From assembly GCF_041154485.1 (NCBI RefSeq), contig NZ_AP028669.1, forward strand, positions 5,396,439 through 5,460,438: a stretch of 64,000 bases of DNA, read 5' to 3'. The translations under genes and the position numbers were made by a program. Within the stretch, counting starts at the first letter, position 1. Each line of letters begins with the position of its first letter. This document shows positions 54,904-63,950 of the stretch, one piece after another. Source of the DNA: Variovorax sp. V93 (GTDB lineage Bacteria; Pseudomonadota; Gammaproteobacteria; Burkholderiales; Burkholderiaceae_C). The notes beneath the pieces are model-generated. The model saw only the letters and a list, made by a program, of their open reading frames with translations. It was not told the DNA's origin and ran no database searches.

Positions 54904-55901
54904 CAGATGACCTTCGCGCGCATCAGGTCGTTGATGCTGAGCGCGCCGATCAGGAGCCCCTGGGGGTCGACGATGAGCACGCTGGTAATGCGGTGTTCTT
55001 CCATCAGCTCGGCCGCCTCGACCGCCAGCGCCTCGGCGCGCAGCGTGCGCGGGCCGGGGTGCATCACGTCGGCGGCGGTGAGGCCGCGCAGGTCGCCGCC
55101 GGTCTCCACCTGGCGGCGCAGGTCGCCGTCGGTGAAGATGCCGATGGCACGGCCTTGCGCATCGACCACGGCGGTGGCGCCCAGGCCCTTGGAGCTCATC
55201 TCGCGCATCAGCTCGCTGAGCGTTGCGGTGGGCGCCACGCGCGGCACCTCGTCGCCCGAGCGCATCATGTCGCTCACGTGCGTGAGCAGCTTGCGGCCGA
55301 GCGCGCCGCCGGGGTGCGAGCGCGCGAAGTCTTCGGAGCCGAAGCCGCGCGCGTCGAGCAGCGCCACCGCCAGCGCGTCGCCCATGGCCATCTGGGCGGT
55401 GGTGCTCGCGGTGGGGGCGAGGTTGAGCGGGCAGGCCTCCTTGGCCACGCCGGCGTCGATCACGATGTCGGCGTGGCGCGCGAGGGTGGAGTCGGTGCGG
55501 CCGGTCATGGCAATGAGCGGCACGCCCTGGCGCTTGACCACCGGCAGGATCACGGTGAGTTCGTCGACCTCGCCGCTGTTGGAGATGGCCAGCACCAGGT
55601 CGACCGGCTTGATCATGCCGAGGTCGCCGTGGCTCGCTTCGGCCGGGTGGACGAACATGGCCGGCGTGCCGGTGGAGGCCAGGGTCGCCGCAATCTTGCG
55701 GCCGACATGGCCGCTCTTGCCCATGCCCATGACGACCACGCGTCCGCGCACGTCCAGGATCTTGCGCACGGCGTCGACGAAACTCGGACCCACGCGCGAC
55801 TTGAGGCCGAGCACGGCATCGGACTCGATGTCGAAGGTGGCGCGCGCCCGCGCCAGGATTGCGTCGGCGTCGACCACGGGGGGCAGGGGAGCTGAACTCA
55901 T
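54903..55901 (-). CDS. kdsD: D-arabinose 5-phosphate isomerase (KpsF/GutQ family)
   Basis: 332 residues. SIS domain at about 45-180 (VVVMGMGKSGHVGRKIAATLASTG and NSGEVDELTVILPVVK) and two CBS domains (about 210-265 and 278-330). It makes arabinose-5-phosphate for Kdo synthesis. TAAAAT (55908-55913) ends 6 nt before the ATG without a ribosome site, suggesting a leaderless mRNA. It is divergent from the antiporter gene. Confidence 0.93.
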   Translation of the reverse strand: MSSAPLPPVVDADAILARARATFDIESDAVLGLKSRVGPSFVDAVRKILDVRGRVVVMGMGKSGHVGRKIAATLASTGTPAMFVHPAEASHGDLGMIKPVDLVLAISNSGEVDELTVILPVVKRQGVPLIAMTGRTDSTLARHADIVIDAGVAKEACPLNLAPTASTTAQMAMGDALAVALLDARGFGSEDFARSHPGGALGRKLLTHVSDMMRSGDEVPRVAPTATLSELMREMSSKGLGATAVVDAQGRAIGIFTDGDLRRQVETGGDLRGLTAADVMHPGPRTLRAEALAVEAAELMEEHRITSVLIVDPQGLLIGALSINDLMRAKVI

Positions 55902-55907
55902 CGGCGG

Positions 55908-55913
55908 ATTTTA
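55908..55913 (-). promoter_or_regulatory. -10 element of kdsD, leaderless type
   Basis: TAAAAT on the minus strand, 6 nt upstream of the kdsD ATG; the predicted start of transcription coincides with the start codon. Confidence 0.45.
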
Positions 55914-55988
55914 CGGGCCGGCCGGCGCGCGCCGCCGCTCGATACAAGCCGCACGTTCGGGGCATGGACATTGCTCTAGCATCCGGCC

Positions 55989-57974
55989 ATGTCCTCGTTC
56001 GATCTCACGCTGATGTATTTGCTGGCCGCAGTGCTCGGCGTGGTGGTCTGCCGCTCGCTGAAACTGCCGCCGATGCTGGGCTATCTGTCGGCCGGCGTGC
56101 TGATCGGGCCGCATGCGCTGGCATTGGCGCAGAACTCCGAAGCCATCCGCCACCTCGGCGAGTTCGGCGTGGTGTTCCTGATGTTCGTGATCGGGCTGGA
56201 GTTCAGCCTGCCCAAGCTGCGCGCCATGCGCAAGCACGTGTTCGGCCTGGGCCTGCTGCAGGTGCTGCTGACCATGGCCATTGCCACCGCCGGGGCGCTG
56301 CTCATCGCCTCGCAGCTCCCGCCGGCCTGGCGGCTCGGATGGCAGACGGCGCTGGCGCTGTCGGGCGCACTCACGATGAGCAGCACCGCGATCGTCGTGA
56401 AGCTGATGGCCGAGCGTCTCGAACTCGAAAGCGAGCACGGCAAGCGCGTGATGGGCGTGCTGCTGTTCCAGGACCTGGCGGTGGTGCCGCTGCTGGTGCT
56501 GATTCCCGCGCTCGGCGCACCGCCCGAGGCGCTGGCCAAGGCCATCGGCCTGGCGCTGGTGAAGGCCACCCTGCTGATCGGCGTGCTGCTCTACGGCGGT
56601 CCGCGCATCATGCGCTGGTGGCTCACGCTCGTCGCGCGGCGGCGCAGCGAGGAGCTCTTCATCCTGAACGTGCTGCTGGTGACGCTCGGCCTGGCCTGGC
56701 TCACCGAGCTGGCCGGCCTGAGCCTCGCGCTGGGCGCCTTCATCGCCGGCATGCTGGTGTCGGAGACCGAATACAAGCACCAGGTCGAAACCGACATCCG
56801 CCCGTTCCACGACGTGCTGCTGGGCCTGTTCTTCATCACGGTGGGCATGTCGCTGGACTGGCACATCGTGGTGGAGCGCTGGGCGCTGGTGGCTGTGCTG
56901 CTGGTGCTGCCGCTGGCCTTCAAGCTGGCACTGGTGACGGTGCTGGCGCGGGTGCTGGGCGCCACCGCGGGCGTCTCGCTGCGCACCGGCCTCTACCTGG
57001 CGCAGGCCGGCGAATTCGGCTTCGTGCTGCTGGCGCTGGCGCAGGAGCGCAGCCTCCTGCCGCCGTGGCTGGCCAACCCGGTCCTGGCGTCGATGGTGCT
57101 GTCGATGCTCGCCACGCCCTTCATCGTGATGTACACCAACGCCATCGTGCGCAAGCTGGTGGCGAGCGACTGGCTGCAGCAATCGCTGCAGATGACCACG
57201 ATCGCGCGCAAGACCATCAACACCGCCCGGCACGTGATCATCTGCGGCTACGGGCGCTGCGGCCAGAACCTGGCGCGCATCCTCGAGCGCGAAGGCATTC
57301 CCTACATGGCGCTGGACCTCGACCCCGACCGCGTGCGGCAGGCCGCAGCGGCGGGCGATTCGGTGGTGTTCGGCGACGCGGCCCGGCTGCAGGCACTGAT
57401 GGCGGCCGGCCTGGCGCGCGCCAGCGCCGTGGTCGTGACCTATCTCGACGTGCCGGGCGCCATGAAGGTGCTGGCCAATATCCGCTCCCACGCGCCGCAG
57501 GTGCCTGTGATCGTGCGCACGCAGGACGACCTCGACCTCGAGAAGCTGCAGGCGGCCGGTGCGACCGAGGTGGTGCCCGAGGCGATCGAGGGCTCGCTGA
57601 TGCTCGCCAGCCATGCGCTGGCGCTGGTCGGCGTGCCGATGCGGCGCGTGATCCGCGTGGTGCAGGACCAGCGCGACGCGCGCTACAACCTGCTGCGCGG
57701 CTACTTCCACGGCGCGGACGACGACAACGCCGACGAGCTCGACCACGAGCGGCTCAACACCTTCACGCTCACGCCCGGCGCCCGCGCCGTCGGCCAGAAC
57801 CTGGCGCGGCTGGCGCTCGACAGCCTGGGCGTGCGCGTCGCCAGCCTGCGCCGCCACGACGGCCAGAACCAGGTGTTCACCGGCGACACGGTGCTGACCG
57901 ACGGCGACACGCTCGTGCTGTGCGGCAAGCCCGCCGCCCTGGCCGTGGCCATCGAGCGGCTGCAAAAAGGCTGA
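55989..57974 (+). CDS. monovalent cation:proton antiporter-2 (CPA2), KefB/KefC-like
   Basis: 661 residues. About 12-13 helices over 1-385 with GYLSAGVLIGPHAL and ALSGALTMSSTAIVVKLMAE (Na+/H+ exchanger core), then a Rossmann RCK_N domain at about 415-530 (HVIICGYGRCGQNLARILERE) and an RCK_C domain at about 575-655. It exchanges K+ or Na+ for protons under nucleotide or glutathione-type control. TAGCAT stands 6 nt before the ATG, again without a ribosome site. No KefF/KefG ancillary gene is next to it. Confidence 0.93.
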   Translation: MSSFDLTLMYLLAAVLGVVVCRSLKLPPMLGYLSAGVLIGPHALALAQNSEAIRHLGEFGVVFLMFVIGLEFSLPKLRAMRKHVFGLGLLQVLLTMAIATAGALLIASQLPPAWRLGWQTALALSGALTMSSTAIVVKLMAERLELESEHGKRVMGVLLFQDLAVVPLLVLIPALGAPPEALAKAIGLALVKATLLIGVLLYGGPRIMRWWLTLVARRRSEELFILNVLLVTLGLAWLTELAGLSLALGAFIAGMLVSETEYKHQVETDIRPFHDVLLGLFFITVGMSLDWHIVVERWALVAVLLVLPLAFKLALVTVLARVLGATAGVSLRTGLYLAQAGEFGFVLLALAQERSLLPPWLANPVLASMVLSMLATPFIVMYTNAIVRKLVASDWLQQSLQMTTIARKTINTARHVIICGYGRCGQNLARILEREGIPYMALDLDPDRVRQAAAAGDSVVFGDAARLQALMAAGLARASAVVVTYLDVPGAMKVLANIRSHAPQVPVIVRTQDDLDLEKLQAAGATEVVPEAIEGSLMLASHALALVGVPMRRVIRVVQDQRDARYNLLRGYFHGADDDNADELDHERLNTFTLTPGARAVGQNLARLALDSLGVRVASLRRHDGQNQVFTGDTVLTDGDTLVLCGKPAALAVAIERLQKG

Positions 57975-57998
57975 GCCGGTGCGCCGGAGCGCGTACGC

Positions 57999-58949
57999 TC
58001 AGTTCACCAGGGTGGGATTGCGCTTTTCTTCCTCGAGGCGCTGCTGCCGGCGTACGGCTTCGCACTGCGCATGCGGCTTGTGTTCGGGCTTGAGGCACTG
58101 CGCAGCCATGCATTGGGCCTTGGCGATGAAGTTCCGGTCGCCGCAGAGGGCCAACGGATCGGCAGGCGCCGCCGCTGCCGGGGACGAAGGTGCCGCAGCG
58201 ACGGGAGCCGGTGCGGGCTCGGTCGCGCCAGACTGCGACGGTGCCGCCGGAGCGGGCTTGCGCGGCTTGGCCGCGGCGGCCGGCGGCTTGGGATTGGCAG
58301 CGGCCGGCGCGTCCTTCGCCGAAGCCGATGCCGCCGCGTCCGCGGCGGGCATCTCGGCGGCAGGTGCCTCCGGCGCGGCTGCGGCCGGCTCGGGCAGCAA
58401 GGCGGGCGCAGGGGCCGGCATGGGAGGCACCGCGGCCGGAGGAGTCTCTTCGGACGGCTTGCCGGTTCCGTAGCCGTACCAGCCGGCGGTGATCATGAGC
58501 AAGCCCACCGCCAGCAGCGCCCCCCACAGCCACATGCCGCGGGAGCGCGAAGGCTTCTTCTGCGCCTCGGCGCCGGCGGACCGCCGCGTCCTGCTCCCGG
58601 AAGAAGAAGAGGATTTCTTCCTCGCACGGCCCTCCCGCGGCCGCGAAGGCAGCCGCTCGGAAGACCCCGGCGCAATGATGACGGTCTTGTCCTCGTTCGG
58701 CAGGCTCGCGCTCGCGGAAGAAGCAGCGGAAGCCGCGTAGGCGCCGGTTTCGAACAGCCCGCCCGGAATGGTGGGCGCGCGCAGTTGCGCGGGTGCCGTG
58801 GCGGCCCACTCGCGCTCCGATCTGCTGCCGGGGGCCGGGAGCGGCGCCATCGGCGCGGGTGCCGCAGGCGCCAGCTTGCCGCCGCAGCCGCGGCAGAAAT
58901 TGGCGCCCGCGCGGTTCTCCGCGCTGCACACCGGACAGATCAAGGCCAT
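57999..58949 (-). CDS. zinc-ribbon membrane protein with Pro/Ala-rich region
   Basis: 316 residues. An N-terminal zinc ribbon CPVCSAENRAGANFCRGCG, a Ser/Arg-rich basic stretch (about 100-135), a single transmembrane helix (MWLWGALLAVGLLMITAGWYG, about 138-158), a long Ala/Pro-rich periplasmic linker (about 170-265) and a conserved-looking Cys-containing end LCGDRNFIAKAQCMAAQCLKPEHKPHAQCE. The role is unknown. It is convergent with the antiporter gene. Confidence 0.8.
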   Translation of the reverse strand: MALICPVCSAENRAGANFCRGCGGKLAPAAPAPMAPLPAPGSRSEREWAATAPAQLRAPTIPGGLFETGAYAASAASSASASLPNEDKTVIIAPGSSERLPSRPREGRARKKSSSSSGSRTRRSAGAEAQKKPSRSRGMWLWGALLAVGLLMITAGWYGYGTGKPSEETPPAAVPPMPAPAPALLPEPAAAAPEAPAAEMPAADAAASASAKDAPAAANPKPPAAAAKPRKPAPAAPSQSGATEPAPAPVAAAPSSPAAAAPADPLALCGDRNFIAKAQCMAAQCLKPEHKPHAQCEAVRRQQRLEEEKRNPTLVN

Positions 58950-59042
58950 GACGACGGACTTCTAGGAGAAAACGATTTCAGAAAAACTGGCGGCGAAGAG
59001 CCGTCGAGGCCGAATTCGAGGCGCGAAGCGGCAGGCCGGCGC

Positions 59043-59504
59043 TCAGGTCACCGCAACGCGCTTGGACCGGTGAGCCATGCGTTTGGCGATCACCGCGCCG
59101 AGCCCCATCGCGATCTCCAGGGCCAGGTTGGGCTGCCGGTTCGACATTTCCGCGAAGCGGATTGCCGTGAGGCGCCACACGCGGCCCGCGCCGGTGACCA
59201 CCACGTTGGCGGAGTGCGGCTGGCGCGAGAAGAAGGAGCCCTCGCCCACCACCGATCCGGGCATGAGCACGGCCAGTTTCATCTGTTCCTTGCTGCTCAC
59301 GCGGTGCACGCTGATCGCGCCGCTCTCGAGGAAATACACCGATCGGTCGTGCGTGCCCTGCTCGATCAGAACGTCGCCAACGCCGGTATCGATGGGCTGC
59401 AGGTAGCCCGCCAGCGTTTCCCACTGCTGTACGTTGAGCGTCAACGCGAAGGCGTCGTTGCTGCTGTTGTCCGCGATGGCGCGGCTCAGGTTCTGGATGG
59501 ACAT
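59043..59504 (-). CDS. cyclic nucleotide-binding domain protein
   Basis: 153 residues with one CNB domain at about 20-135: TGVGDVLIEQGTHDRSVYFLESGAISVH and MPGSVVGEGSFFSRQPHSANVVV. The phosphate-binding cassette is GEGSFFSRQPHSA, where the usual arginine is replaced by H/S, so cAMP may not be bound in the standard way. There is no HTH, so it is not a CRP-type regulator; it probably acts as a sensor subunit. No partner is obvious. Confidence 0.85.
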   Translation of the reverse strand: MSIQNLSRAIADNSSNDAFALTLNVQQWETLAGYLQPIDTGVGDVLIEQGTHDRSVYFLESGAISVHRVSSKEQMKLAVLMPGSVVGEGSFFSRQPHSANVVVTGAGRVWRLTAIRFAEMSNRQPNLALEIAMGLGAVIAKRMAHRSKRVAVT

Positions 59505-59594
59505 GCTTTTCTCAACCCCCGCATCTGTGCCGGAGTATCCGCGAAGGGCGCGGTTTTCGACTACAACTCTTTACGTTTTTCGGACGGGCTGTCT

Positions 59595-61010
59595 CTATTT
59601 GCCGATACAGAAGCGAGAAAAGATGACCCCGAGCAGGTCGTCGGCGCCGAACTCGCCGGTGATTTCATTCAGTGCGTTCTGCGCGAGGCGCAACTCCTCG
59701 GCCAGCAGGTCGAGCAGTTGCGCCTGCGCCGCCAGATGGTCCGCGGCCAGCGCCAAGTGGATCTCGACCTGGCCCAGCGCCTGCACATGGCGCGCCCGCG
59801 CCAGGTAGACGCCCTCGGGCACCGCCTGCCAGCCGGCCATGGCCAGCAGCTGTTCGCGCAGCGCCTCGATGCCGAGGCCGGTCTTGGCGGACAGGGCGAT
59901 GCCTTGGGCCGCGCCCGCCGTATCCGGCACTGGCGCTGCATCCTGCTTGTTCCAGACATCGAGCACCGGCACGCTCGCGGGCAGCTTCTGTTGCAGCCCG
60001 CGCAGGATCTCGGCGTCGGCGGCTGCGTAGTCGGGCTGGCCGGCACGCGTCAGGTCGTGCAGGAACAGCACGGCATCGGCGCCCTCGATCTGGCCCCAGG
60101 CGCGGGCCACGCCGATCTGTTCGACCTCGTCGCTGCTTTCGCGCAGGCCGGCCGTGTCCACCACATGCAGCGGCACCCCGTGGATCTGGATGGTCTCGGA
60201 CACCACGTCGCGCGTCGTGCCCGCCACCGCGCTCACGATGGCCAGCTCGGCGCCCGCCAGCGCGTTGAGCAGCGAGCTCTTGCCCGCATTGGGCTGGCCC
60301 GCAATGACCACCTTGATGCCTTCGCGCAGCAGCGCGCCTTGTCTTGCGCGCTGCTGCACGGCCGCGAGCTGCGCCTGCAGCTTCGCCAGCTGCCCGGCCG
60401 CATCGGCCTTTTGGAGAAAGTCGATTTCCTCTTCCGGAAAGTCGAGCGTCGCTTCCACCAGCATGCGCAGGTGGATCAGCGCATCGCGCAGCGCGTGGAT
60501 CTCGCGCGAAAAGGCGCCCGACAGCGAACGCCCCGCGCTGCGCGCGGCCGCCTCGGTGCTGGCGTCGATCAGGTCGGCAATGGCTTCGGCCTGGGCGAGG
60601 TCGATCTTGCCGTTGAGAAAGGCGCGCTGGCTGAACTCGCCCGGCTCGGCCACGCGCAGGCCGGGCAGGCGCGGCCGCCCGGTGACCGGATCGGCCTCGG
60701 CAGCGGCCTCCAGGCAGCGCGCCAGCAGCAGCTGCAGCACGACCGTTCCGCCATGGGCCTGCAGTTCGAGCACGTCTTCGCCCGTGAACGAATGGGGCGA
60801 GGGAAAGTGGATGGCCAGGCCGTGGTCGACCGGTTCGCCGGCCGCATCGCGGAAGGGAAGGTAGGTGGCTTCGCGCGGCTTCAGCGGCCGGCCGCAGAGC
60901 GCGTCGACCAGCGGCGCGAGCCGGGCGCCCGACACCCGCACGATGCCCACCGCTCCGCGCCCCGAGGCGGTGGCAATGGCGACGATGGGATCGGTGGTGC
61001 GGGCGAGCAT
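59595..61010 (-). CDS. mnmE: tRNA uridine-5-carboxymethylaminomethyl(34) synthesis GTPase MnmE
   Basis: 471 residues. An N-terminal tetrahydrofolate-binding domain (about 1-120), a helical domain, and an inserted G domain with P-loop [16 protein letters not shown] (about 228-243), VAGTTRD, DTAGLR and WNKQD. The C-terminal end is CIGK, carrying the catalytic cysteine. With MnmG it modifies wobble uridine of several tRNAs. It is separated from yidC by a terminator. Confidence 0.96.
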   Translation of the reverse strand: MLARTTDPIVAIATASGRGAVGIVRVSGARLAPLVDALCGRPLKPREATYLPFRDAAGEPVDHGLAIHFPSPHSFTGEDVLELQAHGGTVVLQLLLARCLEAAAEADPVTGRPRLPGLRVAEPGEFSQRAFLNGKIDLAQAEAIADLIDASTEAAARSAGRSLSGAFSREIHALRDALIHLRMLVEATLDFPEEEIDFLQKADAAGQLAKLQAQLAAVQQRARQGALLREGIKVVIAGQPNAGKSSLLNALAGAELAIVSAVAGTTRDVVSETIQIHGVPLHVVDTAGLRESSDEVEQIGVARAWGQIEGADAVLFLHDLTRAGQPDYAAADAEILRGLQQKLPASVPVLDVWNKQDAAPVPDTAGAAQGIALSAKTGLGIEALREQLLAMAGWQAVPEGVYLARARHVQALGQVEIHLALAADHLAAQAQLLDLLAEELRLAQNALNEITGEFGADDLLGVIFSRFCIGK

Positions 61011-61028
61011 GGTGCGGATTCTTTCAGC

Positions 61029-61053
61029 AAAAAGGGCCGCTGACGCGGCCCTT
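61029..61053 (-). terminator. terminator of the rpmH-rnpA-yidD-yidC operon
   Basis: The minus strand gives GGGCCGC-GTCA-GCGGCCC followed by TTTTT (61029-61033). A 7-bp perfect stem 27 bp past the yidC stop. Confidence 0.88.
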
Positions 61054-61079
61054 CGGGGATGGCTCGGAACGCGGGCCGG

Positions 61080-62777
61080 CTACTTGGTGCCCAGCACGCC
61101 CAGCCGCTTGTTGATGAACCACTGCTGCGCGATCGACAGCACGTTGTTGGTGATCCAGTACAGCACCAGGCCGGCCGGGAAGAAGATGAACATCACGCTG
61201 AACGCGAGCGGCATGATCCACATCAGCTTGGCCTGCATCGGATCGGGCGGCGTCGGGTTGAGCCAGGTCTGGAACAGCGAGGTGAGCGTCATCACGATCG
61301 GCAGGATGTACCAGGGGTCCGGTGCCGACAGGTCGGTGATCCAGCCGATCCACGGCGCGTGGCGCATTTCGACCGACGACAGCAGCACCCAGTACAGCGC
61401 GATGAACACCGGGATCTGGATCACGATCGGGAAGCAGCCGCCCATCGGATTGACCTTCTCGGTCTTGTAGATCCGCATCATTTCCTGCTGCATTTCCTGC
61501 GGCTTGTCCTTCAGCCGCTCGCGCATTTCCATGATCTTGGGGTTGATGGCCTTCATCTTGGCCATGCTCGCGTAGGCCTTGGCATTGAGCCAGTAGAAGG
61601 CCGCCTTCAGCAGCACCACCAGCGCCACGATGGCCCAGCCCCAGTTGCCCAGGATGCCGTGCAGCTGCGTGAGCAGCCAGTACAACGGCTTGGAGATGAT
61701 CGCGAAGATGCCGTAGTCCTTGACCAGGTCCAGGCCCGGGGCGATGGCTTCGAGCTTCTTTTCTTCCTCGGGGCCGGCGAACAGCGCGCTGTTCACGACC
61801 TGCGTGGCACCCGGAGCGATCTTCGGCAGCGTCGCCACCATGGCGACGGTGAAGAGGTTGTCGCCCAGGTCCTTCACGCGGAATTCGCGGCGCAGCTGTT
61901 CGCTGGCCGGGTCGCCCTTGAGCAGCCAGGCCGACGCGAAGTAATGCTGCACCATGGCGATCCAGCCGTCGTTGGCGGGCGGCGGCGGCTCGATCTTGCC
62001 CTTGGCAATGTCCTTGAAGTCGAGCTTGTGGAACTTCTTCTCGTTGGTGTAGGCGGCCGGACCGGTGAAGGTGTTGGTGCCGAACATGGTGCCGGCGGCC
62101 ACGGTGCCGTGGCGCAGCAGCTGCATGTAGAGCTGCGCATCGCGCGGCTGGTCGCTCACGTTGACGACTTCATGGCGCACGCCGATGGCGTAGTCGCCGC
62201 GTTTGAAGACGTAGGTCTTGACGTATTTCAGGCCGCCGGCCGGCGCGCTTTCGAAGCTCACTTCCAGCGTGTTCTGGCCTTCGGCCATTTCGCGCGGACC
62301 CGCCTTGGGCGCCATCGGCGTCAGGTGGTTGGGGAAGCGCTCGCCCGAATCGACGGGGTTCAGCAGGCCGGTCTGCGCCACGTAGCGGGTGGCCGGCGAG
62401 GTGTTCTCGAACAGCACCACGTGCTTGGTGCGGTCGGCCTCGTCGTACTTGAGCAGTTCGAGGTAGTTGACCGTGGCGCCTTCGCTGTCGATCACGGCCT
62501 TGAACAGGTCGGTGGTCACGTTGACCTGCTCGCGCGGCGCGGCCGCGGCGGCCTGCGTGGGCACGGCGCCCGCGCTGCCGCTGGCAGCGGACGCGCTGGG
62601 CACGCCATTGCTGGCAGCGGGTGCGGCGGCGCCCGCCGGGGCGGAGGCCACGGCGGCCGGCTTGCTCGAGGGCAGGAAGGTCGGCTTGTTGCCGTTGAAG
62701 ACCTGCCATTGGTCCCACAGCAGCACCAGCGAGAAACCAAAAATCACCCACAGGATCGTGCGGCGGATATCGTTCAT
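61080..62777 (-). CDS. yidC: membrane protein insertase YidC
   Basis: 565 residues. An N-terminal signal anchor (TILWVIFGFSLVLLWDQW), a large periplasmic beta domain (about 60-345) after an Ala-rich linker, and five insertase helices (about 350-560) with WGWAIVALVVLLKAAFYWLNAKAYASMAKMKAINPK and GCFPIVIQIPVFIALYWVL. It inserts and folds inner-membrane proteins with or without Sec. Its ATG overlaps the yidD stop (ATGA). Confidence 0.97.
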   Translation of the reverse strand: MNDIRRTILWVIFGFSLVLLWDQWQVFNGNKPTFLPSSKPAAVASAPAGAAAPAASNGVPSASAASGSAGAVPTQAAAAAPREQVNVTTDLFKAVIDSEGATVNYLELLKYDEADRTKHVVLFENTSPATRYVAQTGLLNPVDSGERFPNHLTPMAPKAGPREMAEGQNTLEVSFESAPAGGLKYVKTYVFKRGDYAIGVRHEVVNVSDQPRDAQLYMQLLRHGTVAAGTMFGTNTFTGPAAYTNEKKFHKLDFKDIAKGKIEPPPPANDGWIAMVQHYFASAWLLKGDPASEQLRREFRVKDLGDNLFTVAMVATLPKIAPGATQVVNSALFAGPEEEKKLEAIAPGLDLVKDYGIFAIISKPLYWLLTQLHGILGNWGWAIVALVVLLKAAFYWLNAKAYASMAKMKAINPKIMEMRERLKDKPQEMQQEMMRIYKTEKVNPMGGCFPIVIQIPVFIALYWVLLSSVEMRHAPWIGWITDLSAPDPWYILPIVMTLTSLFQTWLNPTPPDPMQAKLMWIMPLAFSVMFIFFPAGLVLYWITNNVLSIAQQWFINKRLGVLGTK

Positions 62778-63061
62778 GACGAAGACTTCTTGTCGGAGGA
62801 GAGGAGAGACGAAAACAGTGAGCCTGACTTGTCAGTACGACACTGTGATGCCGGTGGAACCGGATCGTGCCCGCCCTGGCACCAGGGCTGGCAGCGCGCG
62901 ATGCGGTGCAGCGTGAGATAGCTGCCCTTGAGCGCACCGTGCACTTCCAGCGCCTCGATCGAATACACGGAGCAAGTCGGCGTGAAGCGGCACGACTGGC
63001 CAAGCCAGGGGCTCAGCAGCAGGCGATAGCCCTTCACGAGGCCGATCAGCAGGCGTTTCAT
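62774..63061 (-). CDS. yidD: membrane protein insertion efficiency factor YidD
   Basis: 95 residues. MKRLLIGLVKGYRLLLSPWLGQSCRFTPTCSVYSIEALEVHG is the typical amphipathic YidD start with its conserved cysteines (CRFTPTCS and later RCQPWCQGG). It supports YidC insertion. The overlap ATGA at both ends ties rnpA, yidD and yidC together. Confidence 0.96.
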   Translation of the reverse strand: MKRLLIGLVKGYRLLLSPWLGQSCRFTPTCSVYSIEALEVHGALKGSYLTLHRIARCQPWCQGGHDPVPPASQCRTDKSGSLFSSLLSSDKKSSS

Positions 63062-63477
63062 GAGGAGGAGGGAGAAGAGGGCGAGGCCGGAGGCACCGGC
63101 GCACGCGCTGCGCGCGCCAGCAACTGCTGGAGTTCAGCCCGAACGGCACCCTTGAGCTTGTCCGAAGAGGCGCTCACGAATTCCTTGCGGTCGAAACCCG
63201 CGCGCAGGCGCACCACGTGCGCAGCACGCGGCAGGCCGGCGTCGGGCGCGGCGCTCACGGTGTAGATCTGGCGCTTGATGGCGTTGCGCGTAACCGCGCG
63301 GCGCGCCCAACGCTTGGGCACCATGGCGCCCAGCCAGACATCGTCGGACGCGAACAGCGGCTGTGCGCTCGACGAAAGATCGAGCGCACAGCGATGCAAT
63401 GCGAAATGAGCAGTGCGCGCCACGGTGGCACCTGCGAGGACGGCCTGGAATTGCGCGCGGGTCTTGAGCCGCTGCAT
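63058..63477 (-). CDS. rnpA: ribonuclease P protein component
   Basis: 139 residues from MQRLKTRAQFQAVLAG. The basic RNase P signature RRAVTRNAIKRQIYTV is present, with GAMVPKRWARRAV before it. A Pro/Ser-rich tail (ARAPVPPASPSSPSSS) makes it longer than the usual 110-120. It assists the RNase P RNA in tRNA 5' processing. It overlaps yidD by 4 nt and follows rpmH by 101 bp. Confidence 0.93.
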   Translation of the reverse strand: MQRLKTRAQFQAVLAGATVARTAHFALHRCALDLSSSAQPLFASDDVWLGAMVPKRWARRAVTRNAIKRQIYTVSAAPDAGLPRAAHVVRLRAGFDRKEFVSASSDKLKGAVRAELQQLLARAARAPVPPASPSSPSSS

Positions 63478-63578
63478 GGAAACCGAGCCGAGTCCGCCGT
63501 TACGGGTCGGGCCGGAAGCGCTGGCTGCAGGAGCTGGCGCTGGCGGTTCGGCTGCTGGCAACGGCAGGCGGGCTGCCG

Positions 63579-63713
63579 TCAGACGGCCAGGCGCTTGCGG
63601 CCCTTGGCGCGGCGTGCGTTGATGACGGCACGGCCGCCGCGGGTCTTCATGCGGACCAGAAAGCCGTGGGTACGGGCGCGGCGGACTTTGGATGCTTGGT
63701 ATGTGCGTTTCAT
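63579..63713 (-). CDS. rpmH: 50S ribosomal protein L34
   Basis: 44 residues, [20 protein letters not shown]... ending KGRKRLAV. It is the standard first gene of the rpmH-rnpA-yidD-yidC operon next to dnaA. AGGA lies 6 nt upstream of the ATG. Confidence 0.98.
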   Translation of the reverse strand: MKRTYQASKVRRARTHGFLVRMKTRGGRAVINARRAKGRKRLAV

Positions 63714-63821
63714 GATGGTTCCTGATTCCCTGTTTCCGCAGGCGAAAAAGCCGCGGGCGCCGGAGAGCGTGTTTCGGATTGGCCCCCGAAAGACGCAATG
63801 AGGTTTTCAGGGAAACCCGCA

Positions 63822-63850
63822 ATTATCGCAAACATTCGGCCCCTCAACAA
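63822..63850 (-). promoter_or_regulatory. rpmH operon promoter
   Basis: On the minus strand TTGTTG (63845-63850), a 17-nt spacer and GATAAT (63822-63827), about 109 bp before the rpmH ATG. A reasonable sigma70-type promoter. Confidence 0.6.
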
Positions 63851-63892
63851 TCTTCGACTGGATTTGCGGGCCTTTCGCCGCCGCCGGCAGCG

Positions 63893-63950
63893 TGTGGATA
63901 AGGTTTTGACAAGTTAGAATGCCGAGCGCCTTCAGCAGAGAATATCCACA
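63893..63950. other. oriC/dnaA-upstream spacer with DnaA boxes
   Basis: TTATCCACA on the minus strand (63893-63901) is a perfect DnaA box, and ATATCCACA on the plus strand (63942-63950) matches at 8 of 9. The two boxes face each other in the AT-richer spacer beyond rpmH, and a TTGACA hexamer lies at 63906-63911. Because rpmH usually abuts dnaA in Burkholderiales, dnaA is expected just past the right edge. The full origin cannot be judged from this fragment. Confidence 0.6.

Noticed and set aside
63906-63911. TTGACA as -35 of a dnaA promoter
   Set aside because: No matching -10 at 16-18 bp (only a TAGAAT 3 bp away), and the gene lies outside the window.
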